This document shows, piece after piece, positions 9,201 through 16,135 of a stretch of 19,167 nucleotides of DNA. How positions within the stretch are numbered: the first letter of the stretch is position 1; each line of letters opens with the position of its first letter. The stretch spans positions 1 through 19,167 of the forward strand of contig CAIZGA010000172.1 in NCBI GenBank assembly GCA_903932385.1. The letters are read 5' to 3'. Under the pieces are notes generated by a model that searched no databases, had not been told where the DNA came from, and saw only the letters and a program-made list of their open reading frames with translations. Origin of the DNA: an uncultured Acidobacteriota bacterium. GTDB lineage: Bacteria > Acidobacteriota > Terriglobia > Terriglobales > Acidobacteriaceae. Both the position numbers and the translations under genes were made by a program.

Positions 9201-12200
9201 GGGCCTGCATTGGATCGCGTACAACTTCGTCGGATATTTTTTGCAGTCGGTCGGTGACGAAGGCGATATCTACTTCCAGAATGTCTTGCGCGGCCAGCGA
9301 CTGCGCTAGATAGAGCGGGCTGAAAAATGCCATCAGCTGCGCATCTTCCAGCGGTCGAGTGTAGCTCTCCTGCGAAAGCGACCAAAGATAAAGAATCTTT
9401 TTCAGCGTGCGGCCGCTCTTCATAATGTCGACGAGCAGCGTGTCATAATCCTCGCGCATTTCGGGGCGAAGAATATATTTCGATGGTTTGGAGCGGGTGT
9501 AATGCGTGCCTGCAAAAACTAAAACAACATCCTGCCGGCTGGATTTTAATTTGCGAGCGATTCGTTCGCCGAGCCCTGCAGGGTCAGCAAAAATAATCCA
9601 GCTACCGGATTCGTCCGGCAGTGTGTCATCAATCGGTGAGGGCTGCCATGCACGCTGATAAAGCCAGCTTTGCAGTGGGTCAGGGTGTGGCACATCAGCT
9701 GCAGCGCTGGCCAATGAATACGCGGGTGCAACGGCTTCGGGATCAGGATCAATCCAAAACTTTTGCCGCTCGAAAGGATATGTGGGCATCGGAACGCGCT
9801 GGACGGAGTTGAGATCATGCAGCGCTGACCAACGAATCTCCACACCAGCAGCCCATGCCTGTGCCATTGCACGCAGAGCGAATGCGTGGTCGGGAAGATT
9901 CTCTTTGGGATGCGGCAACGTGTGCAGGACCGGCAAAGCTCCGGCCGATTGCAAACGCGCCAGTGATGCGAGCGTGCTGCCGGGGCCAACTTCAATCAGG
10001 ATGTGATTGGGTTGCTGCAGCAGTTGATGGATGCAATCTGAAAAGCGAACCGTACTGCGAAGATGGCGCGACCAGTAGGTTGGGTCGGTCGCCTCTGCTG
10101 CGGTAATCCACGTGCCGGTGAGATTAGAAAGAAACGGCAGACGCGGCGGGTGCAGCGGGATGGATTTCAGGCGCTCCTCAAATGCAGGAAGAACGGGATC
10201 CATCATTGCGGAGTGGAAGGCGTGCGAAGTATGCAGGCGGGTGCAGAGTAGCGACTTGCTTTTCAGTTTTGCTTCGTAGGCGTCTACGAGTTCGTTGGGG
10301 CCGGAGACGACGCAGATTTCTGGATTATTGATGGCGGCGAGTGAGAGGCCTTCATCGAGATTGAGCTCCGATGCCGGCAGTGGCACGGCCAGCATGGCAC
10401 CGCGCGGCTGGTCGAACATCAACCGGCCGCGATAGGCGGTGATGGCGAGTGCGTCATCCAGCGAGAAAACTCCCGCAAGGCAGGCAGCCACATATTCGCC
10501 GATGCTGTGGCCGACCATGGCCACAGGATTGACGCCGAGAGAAATCCACCACTGCGCCAAAGAATATTCGATGGCGAAGAGCGCGGGCTGAGTGAGCCAG
10601 GTTTGGTCGAGCAGATCTTTCGATTCTGCAAACTTTTCCGGCGGCGGAAAAACAACATCGCAAAGGTTGAGATTTAGATATTGCTGTAACTTGCGTGAGC
10701 AATCATCGAAGGCCGAGCGAAATACTTTGTCGTTGATGTATAGCTCGCGAGCCATGTTGGCGTGTTGCGCACCTTGGCCTGAGAACATGAAGACCGGCTG
10801 CAACTTCGACTTGGATGCAATGGCAGAGACAATCTGTTTGCGATCAAAATTAATAGGCGAGTTCGCGGCGTTTCTAATGCCAGGCACGATGATGGCGCGG
10901 CGATGTTGAAATGCCTGTCTGCCCATCTGGCAGGTGAAGGCTGCGTCCGCGAGATTGACCTCAGGATGCGCCTGCAGATGTGCGGCGAGATTTTCCAGCG
11001 CGCGGTCGGCGGCGGATTCTGATTTTGCAGAAACCGTGAGCACTTGATACGGCTGCGTTGCTGCGGAGTGAATTGCAGGTGCCGCTTCTTCCAGCACCAC
11101 ATGTGCATTGGTGCCGCCGATGCCGAGCGAAGTCACTCCAGCGCGGCGCGGTCGATTGTCTGCAGGCCAGTCAGCAAGTTTGTTGTTGATGTAGAAGGGA
11201 CTGTTCTGCAATTCGATGTGCGGATTGATTTGGTGGAAATTCAAACTCGCAGGCAGTTGGCGATGCTGCAACGCGAGCACGGTTTTCATCAGGTTGGCGA
11301 CACCGGCGGCTGCGTCGAGATGGCCGATGCTGGTTTTGAGCGAACCGATGCCGCAATAGCCGACGCGCTGTGTGGTTTTGCGAAAGGCCTGGGTGAGTGC
11401 GCGCACTTCAATCGGGTCGCCGACCACAGTGCCGGTGCCATGCGTTTCCACATAACTGATGTCGTCTGCGGAAACTCCGGCAACGCCGAGTGCTTCGGCA
11501 ATTACTTCCGCCTGGCCATCCACACTGGGCGCAAGATAGCCGACCTTGCGCGCGCCGTCGTTGTTGATGGCGGAGCCGAGGATGATTGCACGAATATTAT
11601 CGCGGTCTGCAATTGCGTCTTCCAATCGACGCAGAACGACAAGACCGAGGCCGCTGCCGAAGATAGTTCCGCTGGACGATGCATCGAAGGCGCGGCAATG
11701 CCCGTCGCGCGAAAGGATTTCTCCATCGTGATAGATATAGCCGCGGCCGTGGGGAATTTCAATGGTGACGCCACCGGCCAGCGCCATATCGCATTCAAAA
11801 TTCAACAGCGACTGGCAGGCGAGATGCACAGCAACTAGAGAAGTGGAACACGCTGTCTGCACGTTGATGCTGGGGCCGCGCAAATCAAGTTGGTAAGAGA
11901 CACGCGTGGAGAGCACGTCCTTGTCATTGCCGGTTTGCTTCAGCTGAAAGAGACCGGCAGAGTCGCGCAATTTTCGATTGGCCAGCAAGTTGTGGATGAG
12001 ATATGAATTCAAACCAGAGCCGGCGTAGACGCCGATGGAGCCGTTGAAATTTGCGGGGACATGGCCGGCATCTTCCAGAGCCTCCCACGCACACTCCAAA
12101 AAATGGCGATGCTGCGGGTCCATGATGGAAGCGTCGCGCGGGCTGAAGCCGAAGAAGGACGCGTCGAACATCGGCACATCGTCGAGCACCGCCGCCATGC

Positions 12201-12378
12201 GAACGTAATCTGGATCTGCAATTTCCTGCGGCGTAGCGCCGGCAGCAAGTAATTCTTTTTCCGTCAGCGCTCGTATGGACTCAACGCCGTCGTGAAGGTT
12301 CTGCCAGAACTCGGAGAGATTTCTTGCTCCGGGAAATCGCCCCGCCATGCCGACAATCGCAATCCTCGAGTCCTTCAT
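6202..12378 (-). CDS. Type I polyketide synthase, KS-AT-KR-DH-ACP-TE
   Basis: This 2058-residue single-module PKS carries its own release domain. KS (about 1-430) has Cys177 in TACSTS, His313 in HGTGT and His353 in GHLDAA. AT (about 525-815) has Ser625 in GHSIGEY and HAFH (719-722), the malonyl-type signature. The KR structural part (about 900-1120) precedes the catalytic KR (about 1135-1335), with GGMGGIG, an LDD motif (1247-1249, B-type stereochemistry), Ser1291, Tyr1304 and Asn1308. DH (about 1340-1625) has His1374 in HKLKSGLALIP and Asp1545 in HPALLD. The carrier domain (about 1707-1780) has Ser1741 in LGGHSL, and TE (about 1790-2058) has Ser1876, Asp1903 and His2037. All catalytic residues are present. 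DH after KR is not the usual modular order. The KS sequence, including KVGYLAPSVDGQAE, resembles KSs that accept aminoacyl groups from NRPS modules. It starts 10 nt after the A-PCP gene, with AAGGGG (12384-12389) as ribosome-binding site. No ER or methyltransferase is present. Confidence 0.95.
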   Translation of the reverse strand: MKDSRIAIVGMAGRFPGARNLSEFWQNLHDGVESIRALTEKELLAAGATPQEIADPDYVRMAAVLDDVPMFDASFFGFSPRDASIMDPQHRHFLECAWEALEDAGHVPANFNGSIGVYAGSGLNSYLIHNLLANRKLRDSAGLFQLKQTGNDKDVLSTRVSYQLDLRGPSINVQTACSTSLVAVHLACQSLLNFECDMALAGGVTIEIPHGRGYIYHDGEILSRDGHCRAFDASSSGTIFGSGLGLVVLRRLEDAIADRDNIRAIILGSAINNDGARKVGYLAPSVDGQAEVIAEALGVAGVSADDISYVETHGTGTVVGDPIEVRALTQAFRKTTQRVGYCGIGSLKTSIGHLDAAAGVANLMKTVLALQHRQLPASLNFHQINPHIELQNSPFYINNKLADWPADNRPRRAGVTSLGIGGTNAHVVLEEAAPAIHSAATQPYQVLTVSAKSESAADRALENLAAHLQAHPEVNLADAAFTCQMGRQAFQHRRAIIVPGIRNAANSPINFDRKQIVSAIASKSKLQPVFMFSGQGAQHANMARELYINDKVFRSAFDDCSRKLQQYLNLNLCDVVFPPPEKFAESKDLLDQTWLTQPALFAIEYSLAQWWISLGVNPVAMVGHSIGEYVAACLAGVFSLDDALAITAYRGRLMFDQPRGAMLAVPLPASELNLDEGLSLAAINNPEICVVSGPNELVDAYEAKLKSKSLLCTRLHTSHAFHSAMMDPVLPAFEERLKSIPLHPPRLPFLSNLTGTWITAAEATDPTYWSRHLRSTVRFSDCIHQLLQQPNHILIEVGPGSTLASLARLQSAGALPVLHTLPHPKENLPDHAFALRAMAQAWAAGVEIRWSALHDLNSVQRVPMPTYPFERQKFWIDPDPEAVAPAYSLASAAADVPHPDPLQSWLYQRAWQPSPIDDTLPDESGSWIIFADPAGLGERIARKLKSSRQDVVLVFAGTHYTRSKPSKYILRPEMREDYDTLLVDIMKSGRTLKKILYLWSLSQESYTRPLEDAQLMAFFSPLYLAQSLAAQDILEVDIAFVTDRLQKISDEVVRDPMQALMAGPAKVVPKELPGCTCRCIDLDLQHDRRDKSAQLLVAEMSTLRTDASVAYRKAERYVEQLVPMPPFAAAARPRIKHGGVYFITGGMGGIGMVLAEYLAREFNAKLVLTGRTQLPSPEQWTSALQNESLSQEEKQKLQSLLEIQKISGGLLAVSADVSDLDQMQQVISDAKQRFGKIDGVFHAAGVLDDGPLMLKTAESASRVLAPKVRGTLQLAQAFSSEPPDFIALFSSISAIYPPEGQVDYAAANAFLDTFAAQQGAPYITINWGAWQDVGMAARFASPHPLLDKCLLDTNREIVYSTQFSPQRQWLLAEHKLKSGLALIPGTGHMEMVSAAFTHAKQHGAIELQDVYFLSPMMFDDAQTKEVRIQLRRENRSDAANAAFHFSVYAFDKEWIEHSTGSISTCRSRPALHIDRTAIAARCKQRTIVFGDANRPRQERHFNFGPRWQTLRTLQLGEREALAEISLDSHVAGDVARMRIHPALLDMATGAALYLTDDYEHSDDLFLPISYRRIRIYRPLPAKIYSHVRARQKAQQRNEIETFDVTIFNEQGEILVEVEGFSTRRINNAEKIVESETAAHDIIHSSGDRPIEIFSRSGIQPLEGVRLLTRILQSNSPTEIVVTPLSPAELDTRSTLPSPRPADAATASPESVAATLTAWWQELLGVESISIDDDFFDLGGHSLVGVRLFAKIKKTYHLNLDLAVLFEARTIRQLTEVIQNAAAPAPDVENSWSAIVPIQTTGSRPPVFFVHHVVGDVMFYEHLARHLGSDQPFYAFRTAIGPHPEQRETSMEELAAIYVKQLIAFLPDGPYRIGGSSFGGNLAFEMARQMDALGKRPELLLLFDTFVPGSDHQVSRQQQIATFMNGLRKEGVKYFGEKLFAKSVYLWKRVLLRRAQAVACACYHRAGVDLPAKLRFYEMEEIHLQALYKYKFEPYNGKIILLRAINNPEYLSRERDPYLGWEHLAAEGVEIYDIPGGHSSMLQEPYVRNIASVLQSILR

Positions 12379-12383
12379 CGCAT

Positions 12384-12389
12384 CCCCTT
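12384..12389 (-). promoter_or_regulatory. Ribosome-binding site of the PKS, overlapping the upstream stop
   Basis: On the minus strand TGA-AGGGG-ATGCG-ATG is read. The final A of the A-PCP stop codon is the first A of AAGGGG, and the PKS ATG follows after 5 nt. This fixes the PKS start and suggests translational coupling of the two proteins. Confidence 0.65.
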
Positions 12390-14239
12390 CACTGCTGGCG
12401 CGCCATCAGGCGGCGCTGCGCGCGGTCGGTTGATTGGACTTGCGGTTGCGAGCCATCGAGATGCGCGGCCAACGTGCGCACGGTGGAATATTGAAACAGG
12501 TCGAGCAGGGCAACGTCGCGTCCCAGCGTTTCTTGCAGACGCGCGTGGACCTCGGCCACGGTAAGTGAGTGCGCGCCAAGATCAAAATAGTTGTCATCCA
12601 CGCCGATGGATTTCACGTTCAGCGCATCCTGCCAGAGGTTGACCAGTGTGCGTTCCAAATCTGTATCCGGTTGGTTGGCTGCAGGAGCGGCTTCATTTTG
12701 TGGAGGAGAAATACTCAGTAGCGCCTTTCGGTCAATCTTGCCGTTGTCTGTGAGAGGAAATGCATCGACAAAAATAAATGTGGAAGGCACCATGAACTCA
12801 GGAAGTTTTTCCGCCAACGAGGCGCGGAGTGTATTCGGAGAAATATTTTTCTGGGAATCGGCAACGAGATACGCGGCCAGACGTTTGTCGTCAGCGCGGT
12901 CTTCACGCACCATCACCACGGCTTGACGGATGCCGCTGCACTGCTCGAGGAGAGCTTCAATTTCTCCCGGCTCAATGCGATGGCCGCGAATCTTAACTTG
13001 ATAATCTGCGCGGCCAAGAAATTCAATATTGCCATCGTCGAGGTAGCGTGCCAGGTCGCCGGTGCGGTAGAGGCGGCCGCTGCCGATGGCCGGCAGAGTG
13101 ATGAATCGGTCCGCAGTCAGGTCGGGTCGCTTCCAGTAGCCGCGGGCAACACCATCGCCGCCGATGTAGAGATCGCCAGGCTCACCTACAGCTACAGATT
13201 TCATTTCTGTATCAAGCAAATAGATTTGCGTGTTCGCAATAGGTCGGCCGATGGGAACTGTGCTGCCCACATTTTGCACGCGGCACGTGGTGGACCAGAT
13301 GGTTGTTTCTGTAGGGCCGTACATATTGTGCAGCTCACCGTGGAAGACCTGTTGCAACTGCGTGACCAGCGAGGCGGGTAAAGCCTCGCCGCCGAGCATC
13401 AGGATTTTTAGTTGCGCAAGCGAAGCGAAGTTGCGTGGGTCGAGCGTCAACATGCGCGCCAGCGACGGCGTCATTTGCAGATGCGTGACGTTGTGCCGCT
13501 TAATCTCGTCGGCAATTTCGCCGGCACCGCCTTCGCCATGCAGCACCACGGTGAAGCCGCGTGACAACGTCCAGAAAATTTCAAGAACAGAGATGTCAAA
13601 GGAAATGCTGGTGACAGCGAGCCAGACGCCGGGCGTTGCGCCGATGACCGCATCCATGCCAGTGAAGAAGTTGATGACGTTGCGCTGCTCCACCATAACG
13701 CCTTTTGGCTTGCCGGTGGAGCCGGAGGTATAGATGACGTAGGCGAGATTTTCTGGCGTTGCAGTGGAGGCAACCGATTCAGTACTGTATTGCTGGATGA
13801 TGGTGGAATCGGTATCCGCCTCAATCACACGGCTGGAATTTTTCGGCAGACGGTTGCGCGATTGCGCCGTGGTTAGAATGACGGGCATGCCGGAATCTTC
13901 AATCACCCATGCCAGTCGTTCGCTGGGATATTCCGGATCGAGCGGAACGTATGCGCCGCCGGCTTTCAGAATCGCGAACATACTGATGAGCAGAAGTTCG
14001 TTGCGCTCCATGGCCACGCCGACGAGCGTCTCTGTAGTGACGCCGAGCGATTGCAAATGTCGCGCCAGTTGATTGCTGCGTACATCCAGATCGCGATAGC
14101 TGAGGGTGCAGGATTTCGTTGCGATTGCGACAGAGTCCGGCGTACGCGCAGCCTGCAATGCAAAGGCGTGCGCGAGGCTGAGGTCGCGGGGATAGTCAAC
14201 GGCGGTCTGGTTCCACTCAGGTGCCGGCGCGCGTGACAT
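12389..14239 (-). CDS. NRPS loading module, adenylation-PCP didomain
   Basis: The 616-residue protein is predicted to activate one amino acid as its adenylate and load it on its own carrier domain for transfer to the downstream KS. Adenylation cores are YTSGSTGKPKG (170-180), SFDISVLEIF (A4, from about 213), NMYGPTETT (A5, from 305), YRTGDLARY (391-399), a KIRGHRIEPGEIE stretch, and GKIDRK with the catalytic Lys501. The PCP (about 527-600) has Ser558 in LGAHSL, a variant of LGGHSL. There is no condensation or release domain. Aligned to GrsA by eye, the pocket reads D-I-L-Q-M-G-M-I-W-K, near the published glycine code DILQLG-x-IWK. The start at 14239 is chosen because GGAGA (14246-14250) precedes it; an alternative at 14266 adds nine odd residues. 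It overlaps the carbamoyltransferase gene by 23 bp. The basic C-terminal tail (RAQRRLMARQQ) may dock to the PKS. Confidence 0.93.
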   Translation of the reverse strand: MSRAPAPEWNQTAVDYPRDLSLAHAFALQAARTPDSVAIATKSCTLSYRDLDVRSNQLARHLQSLGVTTETLVGVAMERNELLLISMFAILKAGGAYVPLDPEYPSERLAWVIEDSGMPVILTTAQSRNRLPKNSSRVIEADTDSTIIQQYSTESVASTATPENLAYVIYTSGSTGKPKGVMVEQRNVINFFTGMDAVIGATPGVWLAVTSISFDISVLEIFWTLSRGFTVVLHGEGGAGEIADEIKRHNVTHLQMTPSLARMLTLDPRNFASLAQLKILMLGGEALPASLVTQLQQVFHGELHNMYGPTETTIWSTTCRVQNVGSTVPIGRPIANTQIYLLDTEMKSVAVGEPGDLYIGGDGVARGYWKRPDLTADRFITLPAIGSGRLYRTGDLARYLDDGNIEFLGRADYQVKIRGHRIEPGEIEALLEQCSGIRQAVVMVREDRADDKRLAAYLVADSQKNISPNTLRASLAEKLPEFMVPSTFIFVDAFPLTDNGKIDRKALLSISPPQNEAAPAANQPDTDLERTLVNLWQDALNVKSIGVDDNYFDLGAHSLTVAEVHARLQETLGRDVALLDLFQYSTVRTLAAHLDGSQPQVQSTDRAQRRLMARQQ

Positions 14240-15977
14240 AAATATTCTCCAGAAACAAAAACTCAATGCCCGTGCCGAGAAATGTCTCGATGGCTTCTTC
14301 CGGTGTGTTCACGATGGGCTGGCCCTTCACGTTAAAGCTGGTGTTCAGCACCATCTGGCGGCCGGTAGTTTTTCCCACGGCCAGCAGCAGCGTGTGGAAG
14401 TCGGGATTGTCTGCGGCGGAAACCGTTTGCAGGCGCGCGGAGCCATTGACGTGCGTGATGGCAGGCAGTAGCGGCCGCGCCTCTTCGCGCACATCCACAA
14501 TGCTGATCATGTAAGGAAGGTCGGTGCCGGCTGCAACATCGAACCAGCGGTGCGCCTCTTCAATGGAACAGGCCGGTGCGAACGGGCGAAAGGCTTCGCG
14601 TTTTTTGACCATAGCGTTGATGCGGTCGCGCATCTCTGGATGGCCGGGGTCGGCAAGAATGCTGCGGTTGCCAAGAGCGCGAGGGCCGTACTCCATGCGT
14701 CCGCGAAACCAGGCAATCACGCGGCCCTCTGCAATTAATTTTGATGCGAGATTACAGGTGGCATCAAGTGAATCCATTTGCCGCCATTGAATTTTATCTT
14801 CAAACTTTTGCAGCGCAGCATGGATGCGGTCATTGCCATACTGCGGACCAAGCAGCGGCACCGGCATGCGATTGTTGGCTAGCGGCGAGGCAAGTGATTC
14901 GCGATAAAGTGCCGCGCCGAGTGCGGTGCCATCGTCGCCGGCCACCGGCTGCACATAGACTTCATCGAAGATGCCGGAACGAATTAATTTTCCATTGGCG
15001 GTGCAGTTCAGGGCAACTCCACCGGCGAGCGCCACGCGACGCAATCCTGTCTGCTGCGCAAAGTGACTGCAGACATGGAAGACCACGCGTTCCAGGCACT
15101 CCTGCAATGCCGCAGCCACATGCTGATGTTGTTCAGTGACCGGTGCGCCGGAGGGCCGCCGCGAAATCAGATGCTCATCTAAATAGGCACGCGTGGCCGT
15201 GTAGTTCTCACGCTCCTCTCGGGTCTGGTTCAGGCGCAGGATGGGGACGCGAATGGTGCCATCGTCACGCAACTCCACCGTTTGCTGAAAAAATTCACGA
15301 TAGTGAGTGGGGTCGCCATAGGGTGCGAGGCCCATGATTTTGTATTCGTCGGAATTAAAATCGAAACCGAGATGCAGCGTGACCAGCGAGTAGAGAATAC
15401 CGATGGAGTCATTGGCGCTGATGGTGCGTAGCCGCTGCAATTTTCCGTCATTGAAGTGGTAAACGCTGAGGCTTTCAATTTCACCCATGGCATCGTTGAC
15501 CACGACAAGGCATTCCGGCCATCCGGAGGTGTAGGCAGCACTGGCTGCATGCGCCAGATGATGGCCGACGGAGAAAACTTTTTCCTGAGGAAACTGCGGC
15601 AACTCGCGCTGAACTTGTTGCAGCAAGGCCTCGCGGGAAAATACTTCGCGGTAGAGTTTGCCGGAAACTTCATCGCGCAGGTACAGGTCGCGGTAGGGTG
15701 TGTAGTCGAATCCGTGGGCGATTTCATCCACATCTTCAATAGAGATGCCGCCTTGCTGCAGGCAAAACTTTATGGCGTTGATGGGAAATTCGCCGGTATG
15801 CTTTCTGCCGGTGAAGCGTTCCTCTTCGGCAGCGGCAATCAGACGGCCGTCAATCAGCAGCGCAGCGGCTGCGTCCATGCCTTGCGTAATTCTGTAGGAG
15901 TCTTCGGGCAGCCCTGGCCAGTTGGCATGCTTGAACGGAACAGAATTTTCCAGACCGCTGACACCAATAACTTTCAT
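14217..15977 (-). CDS. O-carbamoyltransferase (NodU/CmcH/TobZ family)
   Basis: The 586-residue enzyme is predicted to make carbamoyl-adenylate from carbamoyl phosphate and ATP and transfer the carbamoyl group to a hydroxyl of a small molecule. The N-terminal Kae1-like half shows EEERFTGRKH (51-60), GHHLAHAASA with the metal-binding pair His139/His143, Asp162 in VVVNDAMGE, EYKIMGLAPYG (211-221), LAGGVALNCTANGKL (317-331) and GDDGTALGAA (347-356). The C-terminal YrdC-like half has FRGRMEYGPRALGNRSILAD (424-443) and LNTSFNVKGQPIV (544-556). Length and motifs are complete, so it should be active. It is first in the three-gene operon, with AAGGGG (15982-15987) 4 nt before the ATG, and its end overlaps the NRPS gene. 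Tailoring of the NRPS/PKS product is the natural inference; whether it acts on a free or carrier-bound substrate cannot be seen. Confidence 0.93.
   Translation of the reverse strand: MKVIGVSGLENSVPFKHANWPGLPEDSYRITQGMDAAAALLIDGRLIAAAEEERFTGRKHTGEFPINAIKFCLQQGGISIEDVDEIAHGFDYTPYRDLYLRDEVSGKLYREVFSREALLQQVQRELPQFPQEKVFSVGHHLAHAASAAYTSGWPECLVVVNDAMGEIESLSVYHFNDGKLQRLRTISANDSIGILYSLVTLHLGFDFNSDEYKIMGLAPYGDPTHYREFFQQTVELRDDGTIRVPILRLNQTREERENYTATRAYLDEHLISRRPSGAPVTEQHQHVAAALQECLERVVFHVCSHFAQQTGLRRVALAGGVALNCTANGKLIRSGIFDEVYVQPVAGDDGTALGAALYRESLASPLANNRMPVPLLGPQYGNDRIHAALQKFEDKIQWRQMDSLDATCNLASKLIAEGRVIAWFRGRMEYGPRALGNRSILADPGHPEMRDRINAMVKKREAFRPFAPACSIEEAHRWFDVAAGTDLPYMISIVDVREEARPLLPAITHVNGSARLQTVSAADNPDFHTLLLAVGKTTGRQMVLNTSFNVKGQPIVNTPEEAIETFLGTGIEFLFLENIYVTRAGT
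14246..14250 (-). promoter_or_regulatory. Ribosome-binding site deciding the A-PCP start
   Basis: GGAGA on the minus strand lies 6 nt before the ATG at 14239, inside the 3' end of the carbamoyltransferase gene. The alternative start at 14266 has no comparable sequence upstream, so 14239 is preferred. Confidence 0.6.
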
Positions 15978-16135
15978 AGCGCCCCTTCGAGGCGAACCAC
16001 TTGCCGGTCACATAAAGGGTGGGATCCTTAGTTAATTGATAAATCTAGCACCATACGTTATCGCAAAGTTTGCAAAGTTATGGAAGTACCCATAGGTGTT
16101 ACTAGGCCAAACGTTACGGGTACTTTTGTGCGGCG
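15978..16135 (-). promoter_or_regulatory. Control region of the carbamoyltransferase-NRPS-PKS operon
   Basis: This 158-bp gap is the only sizeable space upstream of the operon, so it should hold its promoter and, on the far side, the 3' end of the upstream transcript. It is visibly more AT-rich than its neighbours. It contains an inverted repeat, AAGTACCC (16084-16091) and GGGTACTT (16118-16125), with a 26-nt spacer. It also contains a tandem repeat GCAAAGTT (16063-16070 and 16072-16079) and ACGTTA twice (16055-16060 and 16111-16116). No convincing -35/-10 pair could be placed. AAGGGG at 15982-15987 is the ribosome-binding site of the carbamoyltransferase. Confidence 0.45.
16084..16125. repeat. 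Inverted repeat AAGTACCC / GGGTACTT
   Basis: Perfect 8-bp arms (16084-16091 and 16118-16125) are separated by 26 nt. There is no T-tract on either side, so it is more like a two-site operator than a terminator. The spacing is long for a single dimeric repressor, but arms 34 bp apart would lie on about the same face of the helix. Confidence 0.4.

Noticed and set aside
11044..11838. Plus-strand open frame (264 codons) inside the PKS KS region
   Set aside because: It lies opposite an intact KS domain with all catalytic residues, and its translation shows no family motifs.
6202..12378. PKS as an enediyne or PUFA-type iterative synthase
   Set aside because: It lacks the ACP between AT and KR, the C-terminal PPTase domain of enediyne PKSs and the tandem ACPs of PUFA synthases, and it ends in a thioesterase. 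Its KS looks like a hybrid NRPS-PKS KS.
6198..15977. Biosynthetic cluster as a recent horizontal insertion
   Set aside because: No transposase, integrase, tRNA boundary or direct repeats were found at its edges, and base composition and codon style do not visibly differ from the flanks. Older transfer cannot be excluded.
16084..16125. Inverted repeat as an intrinsic terminator of the lyase-like gene
   Set aside because: The loop would be 26 nt and no T-run follows the stem in the minus-strand direction.
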